This document shows, piece after piece, positions 1 to 13,400 of a stretch of DNA of 64,000 bases (positions within the stretch are counted from its first letter, which is position 1; each line of letters begins with the position of its first letter). The notes under the pieces are model-generated. The model saw nothing but the letters and a program-made list of their open reading frames with translations. It was not told the origin of the DNA and searched no databases. The stretch lies in the NCBI GenBank assembly GCA_947396885.1, contig OX377204.1, forward strand, positions 124,001-188,000, in the 5' to 3' direction. The stretch comes from Heligmosomoides polygyrus polygyrus. Its lineage: Eukaryota > Nematoda > Chromadorea > Rhabditida > Heligmosomidae. A program made the position numbers and the translations under genes.

Positions 1-117
1 ATTGTCAGAAAATCAATTTTTCCGAAATTGGTCGAGATTGGCACCGTTCGATAGAGCTTTTCAAGCTGAACAAAAGCGTATTACTGGATTTATCAAGTAC
101 TCAAATATGGGAGCGCA

Positions 118-155
118 AGGGCGGAAGAACCTTCGGCCGCTAAGTCCGTCGCCCT
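118..155 (+). other. Conserved hairpin core of the satellite monomer (first copy)
   Basis: AGGGCG at 118-123 pairs with CGCCCT at 150-155, and inside it GAAG pairs with CTTC around an AAC loop. This roughly 40 bp core and the bases just after it are almost unchanged in all monomers, although other parts of the monomer vary. It could form a cruciform or an RNA hairpin. I infer no function. Confidence 0.5.
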
Positions 156-633
156 AAAACGGCAGCTTGGGTTAAGGCAACATAGACACGTGCAGAGTTG
201 TGATCACGTCGGTGTGAAGAACCTTCATCGTTCTGCTCACCTACGCACATTTAGGCCGTTAGCTTTCCGCGCCTCACCGCAGTGGTCGACTGAATTCGGA
301 AAAAATCCTGTCACCCAAGCCTAACCTGCATATTCGCACCGCTATAACTTTGCCCATTCTTAACCTACGTCGCAGTGCTTCGGAGGTCTACTAGATCTTC
401 TTACTCACTACAAAACCCACAAGCTGTAGCAGGAAGGATCCAAGCTTGACGGAGCTATTGTGCTCCAAACACGCCCGCGCGTGCAATTTGGCACATCAAC
501 GCTCGATGTTCTCCGCGCCCTTGCTCGCTCATCTTACACTTCTCGCTACTCTAGGTGAAACCTTTCAATTCGCTATTGAAAGCTCTATCGTATGGTACCC
601 AAATTGGCGAAACTTGAAAATATCGGTTTTCGG

Positions 634-641
634 TGACGTCA
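634..641. promoter_or_regulatory. CRE-type bZIP palindrome TGACGTCA (first copy of ~35)
   Basis: The full 8 bp CREB/ATF consensus occurs once per monomer at the same phase, following TTTTCGG. I found it in every monomer inspected except the one at 23,519, which reads TGACCTCA. Binding by a bZIP factor is inferred from the consensus only. Confidence 0.55.
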
Positions 642-1261
642 TCTTAAGAGTAGGGGCTTAGCTGGTGCTCGTCCTCGATGGGAAATTGTCAGAAAATCAA
701 TTTTTCCTAAATTGGTCGAGATTGGCACCGTTCGATAGAGCTTTTCAAGCTGAACAGAACAGTATCACTGGAAATGTCGGCTACTCAAATATGGGAGCGC
801 AAGGGCGGAAGAACCTTCGGCCGCTAAGTCCGTCGCCCTAAAACGGCAGCTTGGGTTAAGGCAATATGGGAAGGTGGAGAGTTGTTATCACGTCGGTGTG
901 AAGAACCTTCATCGTTCTGCTCACCTACGCACATTTAGGCCGTTAGCTTTCCGCGTCTCACCGCAGTGGTCGACTGAATTCGGAAAAAATCCTGTCACTC
1001 AAGCCTAACCTGCATATTCGCACCGCTATAACTTTGCCCATTCTTAATCTACGTCGCAGTGCTTCGGAGGTCTTCTAGACCTTCTTACTCAATACAAAAC
1101 CCGCAAGCTGTAGCAGGAAGGATTCAAGCTTGACGGAGCTACTGGGCTCCAAACACGCCCGCGCGTGCAATTTGGCACATCAACGCTCGATGTTCTCCGC
1201 GCCCTTGCTCGCTCATCTTACACTTCTCGCTACTCTAGGTGAAACCTTTCAATTTGCTATC

Positions 1262-1433
1262 GAAAGCTCTATCGAATGGTACCCAAATTGGCGAAACTTG
1301 AAAATATCGGTTTTCGGTGACGTCATCGTCAGCGCAGGCTCGGCTTAGCTGGTGCTCGTCCTCGATGGGAAATTGTCAGAAAATCAATTTTTCCTAAATT
1401 GGTCGAGATTGGCACCTTTCGATAGAGCTTTTC
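1262..1433. repeat. Intra-monomer inverted repeat (second copy shown)
   Basis: The arm at 1262-1289 (containing GCTCTATCGAATGGTACC) is nearly the reverse complement of the arm at 1407-1433 (containing GGCACCTTTCGATAGAGC). The spacer is about 117 bp and contains the CRE site. The same dyad is present in every monomer, so the array contains about 35 potential stem-loops. Confidence 0.7.
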
Positions 1434-4400
1434 GAGCTGAACAAAAGCGTATTACTGGATTTATCGAGTACTCAAATATGGGAGCGCAAGGGCGGAAGAA
1501 CCTTCGGCCGCTAAGTCCGTCGCCCTAAAACGGCAGCTTGGGTTAAGGCAACATAGACACGTGCAGAGTTGTGATCACGTCGGTGTGAAGAACCTTCATC
1601 GTTCTGCTCACCTACGCACATTTAGGCCATTAGCTTTCCGCGTCTCACCGCAGTGGTCGACTGAATTCGGAAAAAATCCGGCCACCCAAGCCTAACCTGC
1701 ATATTCGCACCGCTATAACTTTGCACGTTCTTAAGCTACGTCACTTTGCTTCGGAGCTCTGCTAGAACTTCTTACTGGCTACAAAACCCGCAAGCTGTAG
1801 TAGGAAGGATTCAAGCTTGACGGAGCTATTGTGCTCCAAACACGCCCGCGCGTGCAATTTGGCACATCAACGCTCGATGTTCTCCGCGCCCTTGCTCGCT
1901 CATCTTACACTTCTCGCTACTCTAAGTGAAACCTTTCAACTCGCTATCGAAAGCTCTATCGAATGGTACCCAAATTGGCGAAACTTGAAAATATCGGTTT
2001 TCGGTGACGTCATCGTCAGCGCAGGCTCGGCTTAGCTGGTGCTCGTCCTCGATGGGAAATTGTCAGAAAATCAATTTTTCCGAAATTGGTCGAGATTGGC
2101 ACCGTTCGATAGAGCTTTTCGAGCTGGACAAAAACGTATTACTGGATTTATCGAGTACTCAAATATGGGAGCGCAAGGGCGGAAGAACCTTCGGCCGCTA
2201 AGTCCGTCGCCCTAAAACGGCAGCTTGGGTTAAGGCAACATAGACACGTGCAGAGTTGTGATCACGTCGGTGTGAAGAACCTTCATCGTTCTGCTCACCT
2301 ACACACACTTAGGCCGTTAGCTTTCCGCGCCTCACCGCAGTGGTCGACTGAATTCGGAAAAAATCCTGTCACTCAAGCCTAACCTGCATATTCGCACCGC
2401 TATAACTTTGCTCATTCTTAACCTACGTCGCAGTGCTTCGGAGCTCTGCTAGACCTTCTTACTGGCTACAAAACCCGCAAGCTGTAGTAGGAAGGATTCA
2501 AGCTTGACGGAGCTATTGTGCTCCAAACACGCCCGCGCGTGCAATTTGGCACATCAACGCTCGATGTTCTCCGCGCCCTTGCTCGCTCATCTTACACTTC
2601 TCGCTACTCTAGGTGAAACCTTTCAATTCGCTATCGAAAGCTCTATCGAATGGTACCCAAATTGGCGAAACTTGAAAATATCGGTTTTCGGTGACGTCAT
2701 CGTCAGCGCAGGCTCGGCTTAGCTGGTGCTCGTCCTCGATGGGAAATTGTCAGAAAATCAATTTTTCCGAAATTGGTCGAGATTGGCACCGTTCGATAGA
2801 GCTTTTCGAGCTGAACACAAACGTATCACTGGAGATGTCCGCAACTCAAATATGGTCGCGCAAGGGCGGAAGAACCTTCGGCCGCTAAGTCCGTCGCCCT
2901 AAAACGGCAGCTTGGGTTAAGGCAATATGGGAAGGTGGAGAGTTTTGATCACGCCTGTGTGAAGAACCCTCATCGTTCTGCTCACCAACACATACATAGG
3001 CCGTTCACTTTCCGCGCCTCACCGCAGTGGTCGACTGAATTCGGAAAAAATCCTGTCACTCAAGCCTAACCTGCATATTCGCACCGCTATAACTTTGCTC
3101 ATTCTTAACCTACGTCGCAGTGCTTCGAAGGTCTACTAGAACTTCTTACTCTCTACAAAACCCACAAGCTGTAGCTAGAACGATTCAAGCTTTACGGAGC
3201 TATTGTGCTCCAAACACGCCCGCGCGTGCAATTTCGCACATCAACGCTCGATGTTCTCCGCGCCCTTGCTCGCTCATCTTACACTTCTCGCTACTCTAGG
3301 TGAAACCTTTCAATTCGCTATCGAAAGCTCTATCGAATGGTACCAAATTGGCGAAACTTGAAAATATCGGTTTTCGGTGACGTCATCTTAAGAGCAGGCT
3401 CGGCTTAGCTGGTGCTCGTCCTCGATGGGAAATTGTCAGAAAATCAATTTTTCCGAAATTGGTCGAGATTGGCACCGTTCGATAGAGCTTTTCAAGCTGA
3501 ACAAAAGCGTATTACTGGATTTATCAAGTACTCAAATATGGGAGCGCAAGGGCGGAAGAACCTTCGGCCGCTAAGTCCGTCGCCCTAAAACGGCAGCTTG
3601 GGTTAAGGCAACATAGACACGTGCAGAGTTGTGATCACGTCGGTGTGAAGAACCTTCATCGTTCTGCTCACCTACGCACATTTAGGCCGTTAGCTTTCCG
3701 CGCCTCACCGCAGTGGTCGACTGAATTCGGAAAAAATCCTGTCACCCAAGCCTAACCTGCATATTCGCACCGCTATAACTTTGCCCATTCTTAACCTACG
3801 TCGCAGTGCTTCGGAGGTCTACTAGATCTTCTTACTCACTACAAAACCCACAAGCTGTAGCAGGAAGGATCCAAGCTTGACGGAGCTATTGTGCTCCAAA
3901 CACGCCCGCGCGTGCAATTTGGCACATCAACGCTCGATGTTCTCCGCGCCCTTGCTCGCTCATCTTACACTTCTCGCTACTCTAGGTGAAACCTTTCAAT
4001 TCGCTATTGAAAGCTCTATCGTATGGTACCCAAATTGGCGAAACTTGAAAATATCGGTTTTCGGTGACGTCATCTTAAGAGTAGGGGCTTAGCTGGTGCT
4101 CGTCCTCGATGGGAAATTGTCAGAAAATCAATTTTTCCTAAATTGGTCGAGATTGGCACCGTTCGATAGAGCTTTTCAAGCTGAACAGAACAGTATCACT
4201 GGAAATGTCGGCTACTCAAATATGGGAGCGCAAGGGCGGAAGAACCTTCGGCCGCTAAGTCCGTCGCCCTAAAACGGCAGCTTGGGTTAAGGCAATATGG
4301 GAAGGTGGAGAGTTGTTATCACGTCGGTGTGAAGAACCTTCATCGTTCTGCTCACCTACGCACATTTAGGCCGTTAGCTTTCCGCGTCTCACCGCAGTGG

Positions 4401-7400
4401 TCGACTGAATTCGGAAAAAATCCTGTCACTCAAGCCTAACCTGCATATTCGCACCGCTATAACTTTGCCCATTCTTAATCTACGTCGCAGTGCTTCGGAG
4501 GTCTTCTAGACCTTCTTACTCAATACAAAACCCGCAAGCTGTAGCAGGAAGGATTCAAGCTTGACGGAGCTACTGGGCTCCAAACACGCCCGCGCGTGCA
4601 ATTTGGCACATCAACGCTCGATGTTCTCCGCGCCCTTGCTCGCTCATCTTACACTTCTCGCTACTCTAGGTGAAACCTTTCAATTTGCTATCGAAAGCTC
4701 TATCGAATGGTACCCAAATTGGCGAAACTTGAAAATATCGGTTTTCGGTGACGTCATCGTCAGCGCAGGCTCGGCTTAGCTGGTGCTCGTCCTCGATGGG
4801 AAATTGTCAGAAAATCAATTTTTCCTAAATTGGTCGAGATTGGCACCTTTCGATAGAGCTTTTCGAGCTGAACAAAAGCGTATTACTGGATTTATCGAGT
4901 ACTCAAATATGGGAGCGCAAGGGCGGAAGAACCTTCGGCCGCTAAGTCCGTCGCCCTAAAACGGCAGCTTGGGTTAAGGCAACATAGACACGTGCAGAGT
5001 TGTGATCACGTCGGTGTGAAGAACCTTCATCGTTCTGCTCACCTACGCACATTTAGGCCATTAGCTTTCCGCGTCTCACCGCAGTGGTCGACTGAATTCG
5101 GAAAAAATCCGGCCACCCAAGCCTAACCTGCATATTCGCACCGCTATAACTTTGCACGTTCTTAAGCTACGTCACTTTGCTTCGGAGCTCTGCTAGAACT
5201 TCTTACTGGCTACAAAACCCGCAAGCTGTAGTAGGAAGGATTCAAGCTTGACGGAGCTATTGTGCTCCAAACACGCCCGCGCGTGCAATTTGGCACATCA
5301 ACGCTCGATGTTCTCCGCGCCCTTGCTCGCTCATCTTACACTTCTCGCTACTCTAAGTGAAACCTTTCAACTCGCTATCGAAAGCTCTATCGAATGGTAC
5401 CCAAATTGGCGAAACTTGAAAATATCGGTTTTCGGTGACGTCATCGTCAGCGCAGGCTCGGCTTAGCTGGTGCTCGTCCTCGATGGGAAATTGTCAGAAA
5501 ATCAATTTTTCCGAAATTGGTCGAGATTGGCACCGTTCGATAGAGCTTTTCGAGCTGGACAGAACCGTGTCACTGGAAATGTCGGCTACTCAAATATGGG
5601 CGCGCAAGGGCGGAAGAACCTTCGGCCGCTAAGTCCGTCGCCCTAAAACGGCAGCTTGGGTTAAGGCAACATAGACACGTGCAGAGTTGTGATCACGTCG
5701 GTGTGAAGAACCTTCATCGTTCTGCTCACCTACGCACATTTAGGCCGTTAGCTTTCCGCGTCTCACCGCAGTGGTCGACTGAATTCGGAAAAAATCCTGT
5801 CACTCAAGCCTAACCTGCATATTCGCACCGCTATAACTTTGCCCATTCTTAATCTACGTCGCAGTGCTTCGGAGGTCTTCTAGACCTTCTTACTCAATAC
5901 AAAACCCGCAAGCTGTAGCAGGAAGGATTCAAGCTTGACGGAGCTACTGGGCTCCAAACACGCCCGCGCGTGCAATTTGGCACATCAACGCTCGATGTTC
6001 TCCGCGCCCTTGCTCGCTCATCTTACACTTCTCGCTACTCTAGGTGAAACCTTTCAATTTGCTATCGAAAGCTCTATCGAATGGTACCCAAATTGGCGAA
6101 ACTTGAAAATATCGGTTTTCGGTGACGTCATCGTCAGCGCAGGCTCGGCTTAGCTGGTGCTCGTCCTCGATGGGAAATTGTCAGAAAATCAATTTTTCCT
6201 AAATTGGTCGAGATTGGCACCTTTCGATAGAGCTTTTCGAGCTGAACAAAAGCGTATTACTGGATTTATCGAGTACTCAAATATGGGAGCGCAAGGGCGG
6301 AAGAACCTTCGGCCGCTAAGTCCGTCGCCCTAAAACGGCAGCTTGGGTTAAGGCAACATAGACACGTGCAGAGTTGTGATCACGTCGGTGTGAAGAACCT
6401 TCATCGTTCTGCTCACCTACGCACATTTAGGCCATTAGCTTTCCGCGTCTCACCGCAGTGGTCGACTGAATTCGGAAAAAATCCGGCCACCCAAGCCTAA
6501 CCTGCATATTCGCACCGCTATAACTTTGCACGTTCTTAAGCTACGTCACTTTGCTTCGGAGCTCTGCTAGATCTTCTTACTGGCTACAAAACCCGCAAGC
6601 TGTAGTAGGAAGGATTCAAGCTTGACGGAGCTATTGTGCTCCAAACACGCCCGCGCGTGCAATTTGGCACATCAACGCTCGATGTTCTCCGCGCCCTTGC
6701 TCGCTCATCTTACACTTCTCGCTACTCTAAGTGAAACCTTTCAACTCGCTATCGAAAGCTCTATCGAATGGTACCCAAATTGGCGAAACTTGAAAATATC
6801 GGTTTTCGGTGACGTCATCGTCAGCGCAGGCTCGGCTTAGCTGGTGCTCGTCCTCGATGGGAAATTGTCAGAAAATCAATTTTTCCGAAATTGGTCGAGA
6901 TTGGCACCGTTCGATAGAGCTTTTCGAGCTGGACAAAAACGTATTACTGGATTTATCGAGTACTCAAATATGGGAGCGCAAGGGCGGAAGAACCTTCGGC
7001 CGCTAAGTCCGTCGCCCTAAAACGGCAGCTTGGGTTAAGGCAACATAGACACGTGCAGAGTTGTGATCACGTCGGTGTGAAGAACCTTCATCGTTCTGCT
7101 CACCTACACACACTTAGGCCGTTAGCTTTCCGCGCCTCACCGCAGTGGTCGACTGAATTCGGAAAAAATCCTGTCACTCAAGCCTAACCTGCATATTCGC
7201 ACCGCTATAACTTTGCTCATTCTTAACCTACGTCGCAGTGCTTCGGAGCTCTGCTAGACCTTCTTACTTGCTACAAAACCCGCAAGCTGTAGTAGGAAGG
7301 ATTCAAGCTTGACGGAGCTATTGTGCTCCAAACACGCCCGCGCGTGCAATTTGGCACATCAACGCTCGATGTTCTCCGCGCCCTTGCTCGCTCATCTTAC

Positions 7401-10400
7401 ACTTCTCGCTACTCTAGGTGAAACCTTTCAATTCGCTATCGAAAGCTCTATCGAATGGTACCCAAATTGGCGAAACTTGAAAATATCGGTTTTCGGTGAC
7501 GTCATCGTCAGCGCAGGCTCGGCTTAGCTGGTGCTCGTCCTCGATGGGAAATTGTCAGAAAATCAATTTTTCCGAAATTGGTCGAGATTGGCACCGTTCG
7601 ATAGAGCTTTTCGAGCTGAACACAAACGTATCACTGGAGATGTCCGCAACTCAAATATGGTCGCGCAAGGGCGGAAGAACCTTCGGCCGCTAAGTCCGTC
7701 GCCCTAAAACGGCAGCTTGGGTTAAGGCAATATGGGAAGGTGGAGAGTTTTGATCACGCCTGTGTGAAGAACCCTCATCGTTCTGCTCACCAACACATAC
7801 ATAGGCCGTTCACTTTCCGCGCCTCACCGCAGTGGTCGACTGAATTCGGAAAAAATCCTGTCACTCAAGCCTAACCTGCATATTCGCACCGCTATAACTT
7901 TGCTCATTCTTAACCTACGTCGCAGTGCTTCGAAGGTCTACTAGAACTTCTTACTCTCTACAAAACCCACAAGCTGTAGCTAGAACGATTCAAGCTTTAC
8001 GGAGCTATTGTGCTCCAAACACGCCCGCGCGTGCAATTTCGCACATCAACGCTCGATGTTCTCCGCGCCCTTGCTCGCTCATCTTACACTTCTCGCTACT
8101 CTAGGTGAAACCTTTCAATTCGCTATCGAAAGCTCTATCGAATGGTACCAAATTGGCGAAACTTGAAAATATCGGTTTTCGGTGACGTCATCTTAAGAGC
8201 AGGCTCGGCTTAGCTGGTGCTCGTCCTCGATGGGAAATTGTCAGAAAATCAATTTTTCCGAAATTGGTCGAGATTGGCACCGTTCGATAGAGCTTTTCAA
8301 GCTGAACAAAAGCGTATTACTGGATTTATCAAGTACTCAAATATGGGAGCGCAAGGGCGGAAGAACCTTCGGCCGCTAAGTCCGTCGCCCTAAAACGGCA
8401 GCTTGGGTTAAGGCAACATAGACACGTGCAGAGTTGTGATCACGTCGGTGTGAAGAACCTTCATCGTTCTGCTCACCTACGCACATTTAGGCCGTTAGCT
8501 TTCCGCGTCTCACCGCAGTGGTCGACTGAATTCGGAAAAAATCCTGTCACTCAAGCCTAACCTGCATATTCGCACCGCTATAACTTTGCCCATTCTTAAT
8601 CTACGTCGCAGTGCTTCGGAGGTCTTCTAGACCTTCTTACTCAATACAAAACCCGCAAGCTGTAGCAGGAAGGATTCAAGCTTGACGGAGCTACTGGGCT
8701 CCAAACACGCCCGCGCGTGCAATTTGGCACATCAACGCTCGATGTTCTCCGCGCCCTTGCTCGCTCATCTTACACTTCTCGCTACTCTAGGTGAAACCTT
8801 TCAATTTGCTATCGAAAGCTCTATCGAATGGTACCCAAATTGGCGAAACTTGAAAATATCGGTTTTCGGTGACGTCATCGTCAGCGCAGGCTCGGCTTAG
8901 CTGGTGCTCGTCCTCGATGGGAAATTGTCAGAAAATCAATTTTTCCTAAATTGGTCGAGATTGGCACCTTTCGATAGAGCTTTTCGAGCTGAACAAAAGC
9001 GTATTACTGGATTTATCGAGTACTCAAATATGGGAGCGCAAGGGCGGAAGAACCTTCGGCCGCTAAGTCCGTCGCCCTAAAACGGCAGCTTGGGTTAAGG
9101 CAACATAGACACGTGCAGAGTTGTGATCACGTCGGTGTGAAGAACCTTCATCGTTCTGCTCACCTACGCACATTTAGGCCATTAGCTTTCCGCGTCTCAC
9201 CGCAGTGGTCGACTGAATTCGGAAAAAATCCGGCCACCCAAGCCTAACCTGCATATTCGCACCGCTATAACTTTGCACGTTCTTAAGCTACGTCACTTTG
9301 CTTCGGAGCTCTGCTAGAACTTCTTACTGGCTACAAAACCCGCAAGCTGTAGTAGGAAGGATTCAAGCTTGACGGAGCTATTGTGCTCCAAACACGCCCG
9401 CGCGTGCAATTTCGCACATCAACGCTCGATGTTCTCCGCGCCCTTGCTCGCTCATCTTACACTTCTCGCTACTCTAAGTGAAACCTTTCAACTCGCTATC
9501 GAAAGCTCTATCGAATGGTACCCAAATTGGCGAAACTTGAAAATATCGGTTTTCGGTGACGTCATCGTCAGCGCAGGCTCGGCTTAGCTGGTGCTCGTCC
9601 TCGATGGGAAATTGTCAGAAAATCAATTTTTCCGAAATTGGTCGAGATTGGCACCGTTCGATAGAGCTTTTCGAGCTGGACAGAACCGTGTCACTGGAAA
9701 TGTCGGCTACTCAAATATGGGCGCGCAAGGGCGGAAGAACCTTCGGCCGCTAAGTCCGTCGCCCTAAAACGGCAGCTTGGGTTAAGGCAACATAGACACG
9801 TGCAGAGTTGTGATCACGTCGGTGTGAAGAACCTTCATCGTTCTGCTCACCTACGCACATTTAGGCCGTTAGCTTTCCGCGTCTCACCGCAGTGGTCGAC
9901 TGAATTCGGAAAAAATCCTGTCACTCAAGCCTAACCTGCATATTCGCACCGCTATAACTTTGCCCATTCTTAATCTACGTCGCAGTGCTTCGGAGGTCTT
10001 CTAGACCTTCTTACTCAATACAAAACCCGCAAGCTGTAGCAGGAAGGATTCAAGCTTGACGGAGCTACTGGGCTCCAAACACGCCCGCGCGTGCAATTTG
10101 GCACATCAACGCTCGATGTTCTCCGCGCCCTTGCTCGCTCATCTTACACTTCTCGCTACTCTAGGTGAAACCTTTCAATTTGCTATCGAAAGCTCTATCG
10201 AATGGTACCCAAATTGGCGAAACTTGAAAATATCGGTTTTCGGTGACGTCATCGTCAGCGCAGGCTCGGCTTAGCTGGTGCTCGTCCTCGATGGGAAATT
10301 GTCAGAAAATCAATTTTTCCTAAATTGGTCGAGATTGGCACCTTTCGATAGAGCTTTTCGAGCTGAACAAAAGCGTATTACTGGATTTATCGAGTACTCA

Positions 10401-13400
10401 AATATGGGAGCGCAAGGGCGGAAGAACCTTCGGCCGCTAAGTCCGTCGCCCTAAAACGGCAGCTTGGGTTAAGGCAACATAGACACGTGCAGAGTTGTGA
10501 TCACGTCGGTGTGAAGAACCTTCATCGTTCTGCTCACCTACGCACATTTAGGCCATTAGCTTTCCGCGTCTCACCGCAGTGGTCGACTGAATTCGGAAAA
10601 AATCCGGCCACCCAAGCCTAACCTGCATATTCGCACCGCTATAACTTTGCACGTTCTTAAGCTACGTCACTTTGCTTCGGAGCTCTGCTAGATCTTCTTA
10701 CTGGCTACAAAACCCGCAAGCTGTAGTAGGAAGGATTCAAGCTTGACGGAGCTATTGTGCTCCAAACACGCCCGCGCGTGCAATTTCGCACATCAACGCT
10801 CGATGTTCTCCGCGCCCTTGCTCGCTCATCTTACACTTCTCGCTACTCTAGGTGAAACCTTTCAATTTGCTATCGAAAGCTCTATCGAATGGTACCCAAA
10901 TTGGCGAAACTTGAAAATATCGGTTTTCGGTGACGTCATCGTCAGCGCAGGCTCGGCTTAGCTGGTGCTCGTCCTCGATGGGAAATTGTCAGAAAATCAA
11001 TTTTTCCTAAATTGGTCGAGATTGGCACCTTTCGATAGAGCTTTTCGAGCTGAACAAAAGCGTATTACTGGATTTATCGAGTACTCAAATATGGGAGCGC
11101 AAGGGCGGAAGAACCTTCGGCCGCTAAGTCCGTCGCCCTAAAACGGCAGCTTGGGTTAAGGCAACATAGACACGTGCAGAGTTGTGATCACGTCGGTGTG
11201 AAGAACCTTCATCGTTCTGCTCACCTACGCACATTTAGGCCATTAGCTTTCCGCGTCTCACCGCAGTGGTCGACTGAATTCGGAAAAAATCCGGCCACCC
11301 AAGCCTAACCTGCATATTCGCACCGCTATAACTTTGCACGTTCTTAAGCTACGTCACTTTGCTTCGGAGCTCTGCTAGAACTTCTTACTGGCTACAAAAC
11401 CCGCAAGCTGTAGTAGGAAGGATTCAAGCTTGACGGAGCTATTGTGCTCCAAACACGCCCGCGCGTGCAATTTGGCACATCAACGCTCGATGTTCTCCGC
11501 GCCCTTGCTCGCTCATCTTACACTTCTCGCTACTCTAAGTGAAACCTTTCAACTCGCTATCGAAAGCTCTATCGAATGGTACCCAAATTGGCGAAACTTG
11601 AAAATATCGGTTTTCGGTGACGTCATCGTCAGCGCAGGCTCGGCTTAGCTGGTGCTCGTCCTCGATGGGAAATTGTCAGAAAATCAATTTTTCCGAAATT
11701 GGTCGAGATTGGCACCGTTCGATAGAGCTTTTCGAGCTGGACAGAACCGTGTCACTGGAAATGTCGGCTACTCAAATATGGGCGCGCAAGGGCGGAAGAA
11801 CCTTCGGCCGCTAAGTCCGTCGCCCTAAAACGGCAGCTTGGGTTAAGGCAACATAGACACGTGCAGAGTTGTGATCACGTCGGTGTGAAGAACCTTCATC
11901 GTTCTGCTCACCTACGCACATTTAGGCCGTTAGCTTTCCGCGTCTCACCGCAGTGGTCGACTGAATTCGGAAAAAATCCTGTCACTCAAGCCTAACCTGC
12001 ATATTCGCACCGCTATAACTTTGCCCATTCTTAATCTACGTCGCAGTGCTTCGGAGGTCTTCTAGACCTTCTTACTCAATACAAAACCCGCAAGCTGTAG
12101 CAGGAAGGATTCAAGCTTGACGGAGCTACTGGGCTCCAAACACGCCCGCGCGTGCAATTTGGCACATCAACGCTCGATGTTCTCCGCGCCCTTGCTCGCT
12201 CATCTTACACTTCTCGCTACTCTAGGTGAAACCTTTCAATTTGCTATCGAAAGCTCTATCGAATGGTACCCAAATTGGCGAAACTTGAAAATATCGGTTT
12301 TCGGTGACGTCATCGTCAGCGCAGGCTCGGCTTAGCTGGTGCTCGTCCTCGATGGGAAATTGTCAGAAAATCAATTTTTCCTAAATTGGTCGAGATTGGC
12401 ACCTTTCGATAGAGCTTTTCGAGCTGAACAAAAGCGTATTACTGGATTTATCGAGTACTCAAATATGGGAGCGCAAGGGCGGAAGAACCTTCGGCCGCTA
12501 AGTCCGTCGCCCTAAAACGGCAGCTTGGGTTAAGGCAACATAGACACGTGCAGAGTTGTGATCACGTCGGTGTGAAGAACCTTCATCGTTCTGCTCACCT
12601 ACGCACATTTAGGCCATTAGCTTTCCGCGTCTCACCGCAGTGGTCGACTGAATTCGGAAAAAATCCTGCCACCCAAGCCTAACCTGCATATTCGCACCGC
12701 TATAACTTTGCACGTTCTTAAGCTACGTCACTTTGCTTCGGAGCTCTGCTAGAACTTCTTACTGGCTACAAAACCCGCAAGCTGTAGTAGGAAGGATTCA
12801 AGCTTGACGGAGCTATTGTGCTCCAAACACGCCCGCGCGTGCAATTTGGCACATCAACGCTCGATGTTCTCCGCGCCCTTGCTCGCTCATCTTACACTTC
12901 TCGCTACTCTAAGTGAAACCTTTCAACTCGCTATCGAAAGCTCTATCGAATGGTACCCAAATTGGCGAAACTTGAAAATATCGGTTTTCGGTGACGTCAT
13001 CGTCAGCGCAGGCTCGGCTTAGCTGGTGCTCGTCCTCGATGGGAAATTGTCAGAAAATCAATTTTTCCGAAATTGGTCGAGATTGGCACCGTTCGATAGA
13101 GCTTTTCGAGCTGGACAAAAGCGTATTACTGGATTTATCGAGTACTCAAATATGGGAGCGCAAGGGCGGAAGAACCTTCGGCCGCTAAGTCCGTCGCCCT
13201 AAAACGGCAGCTTGGGTTAAGGCAACATAGACACGTGCAGAGTTGTGATCACGTCGGTGTGAAGAACCTTCATCGTTCTGCTCACCTACACACACTTAGG
13301 CCGTTAGCTTTCCGCGCCTCACCGCAGTGGTCGACTGAATTCGGAAAAAATCCTGTCACTCAAGCCTAACCTGCATATTCGCACCGCTATAACTTTGCCC

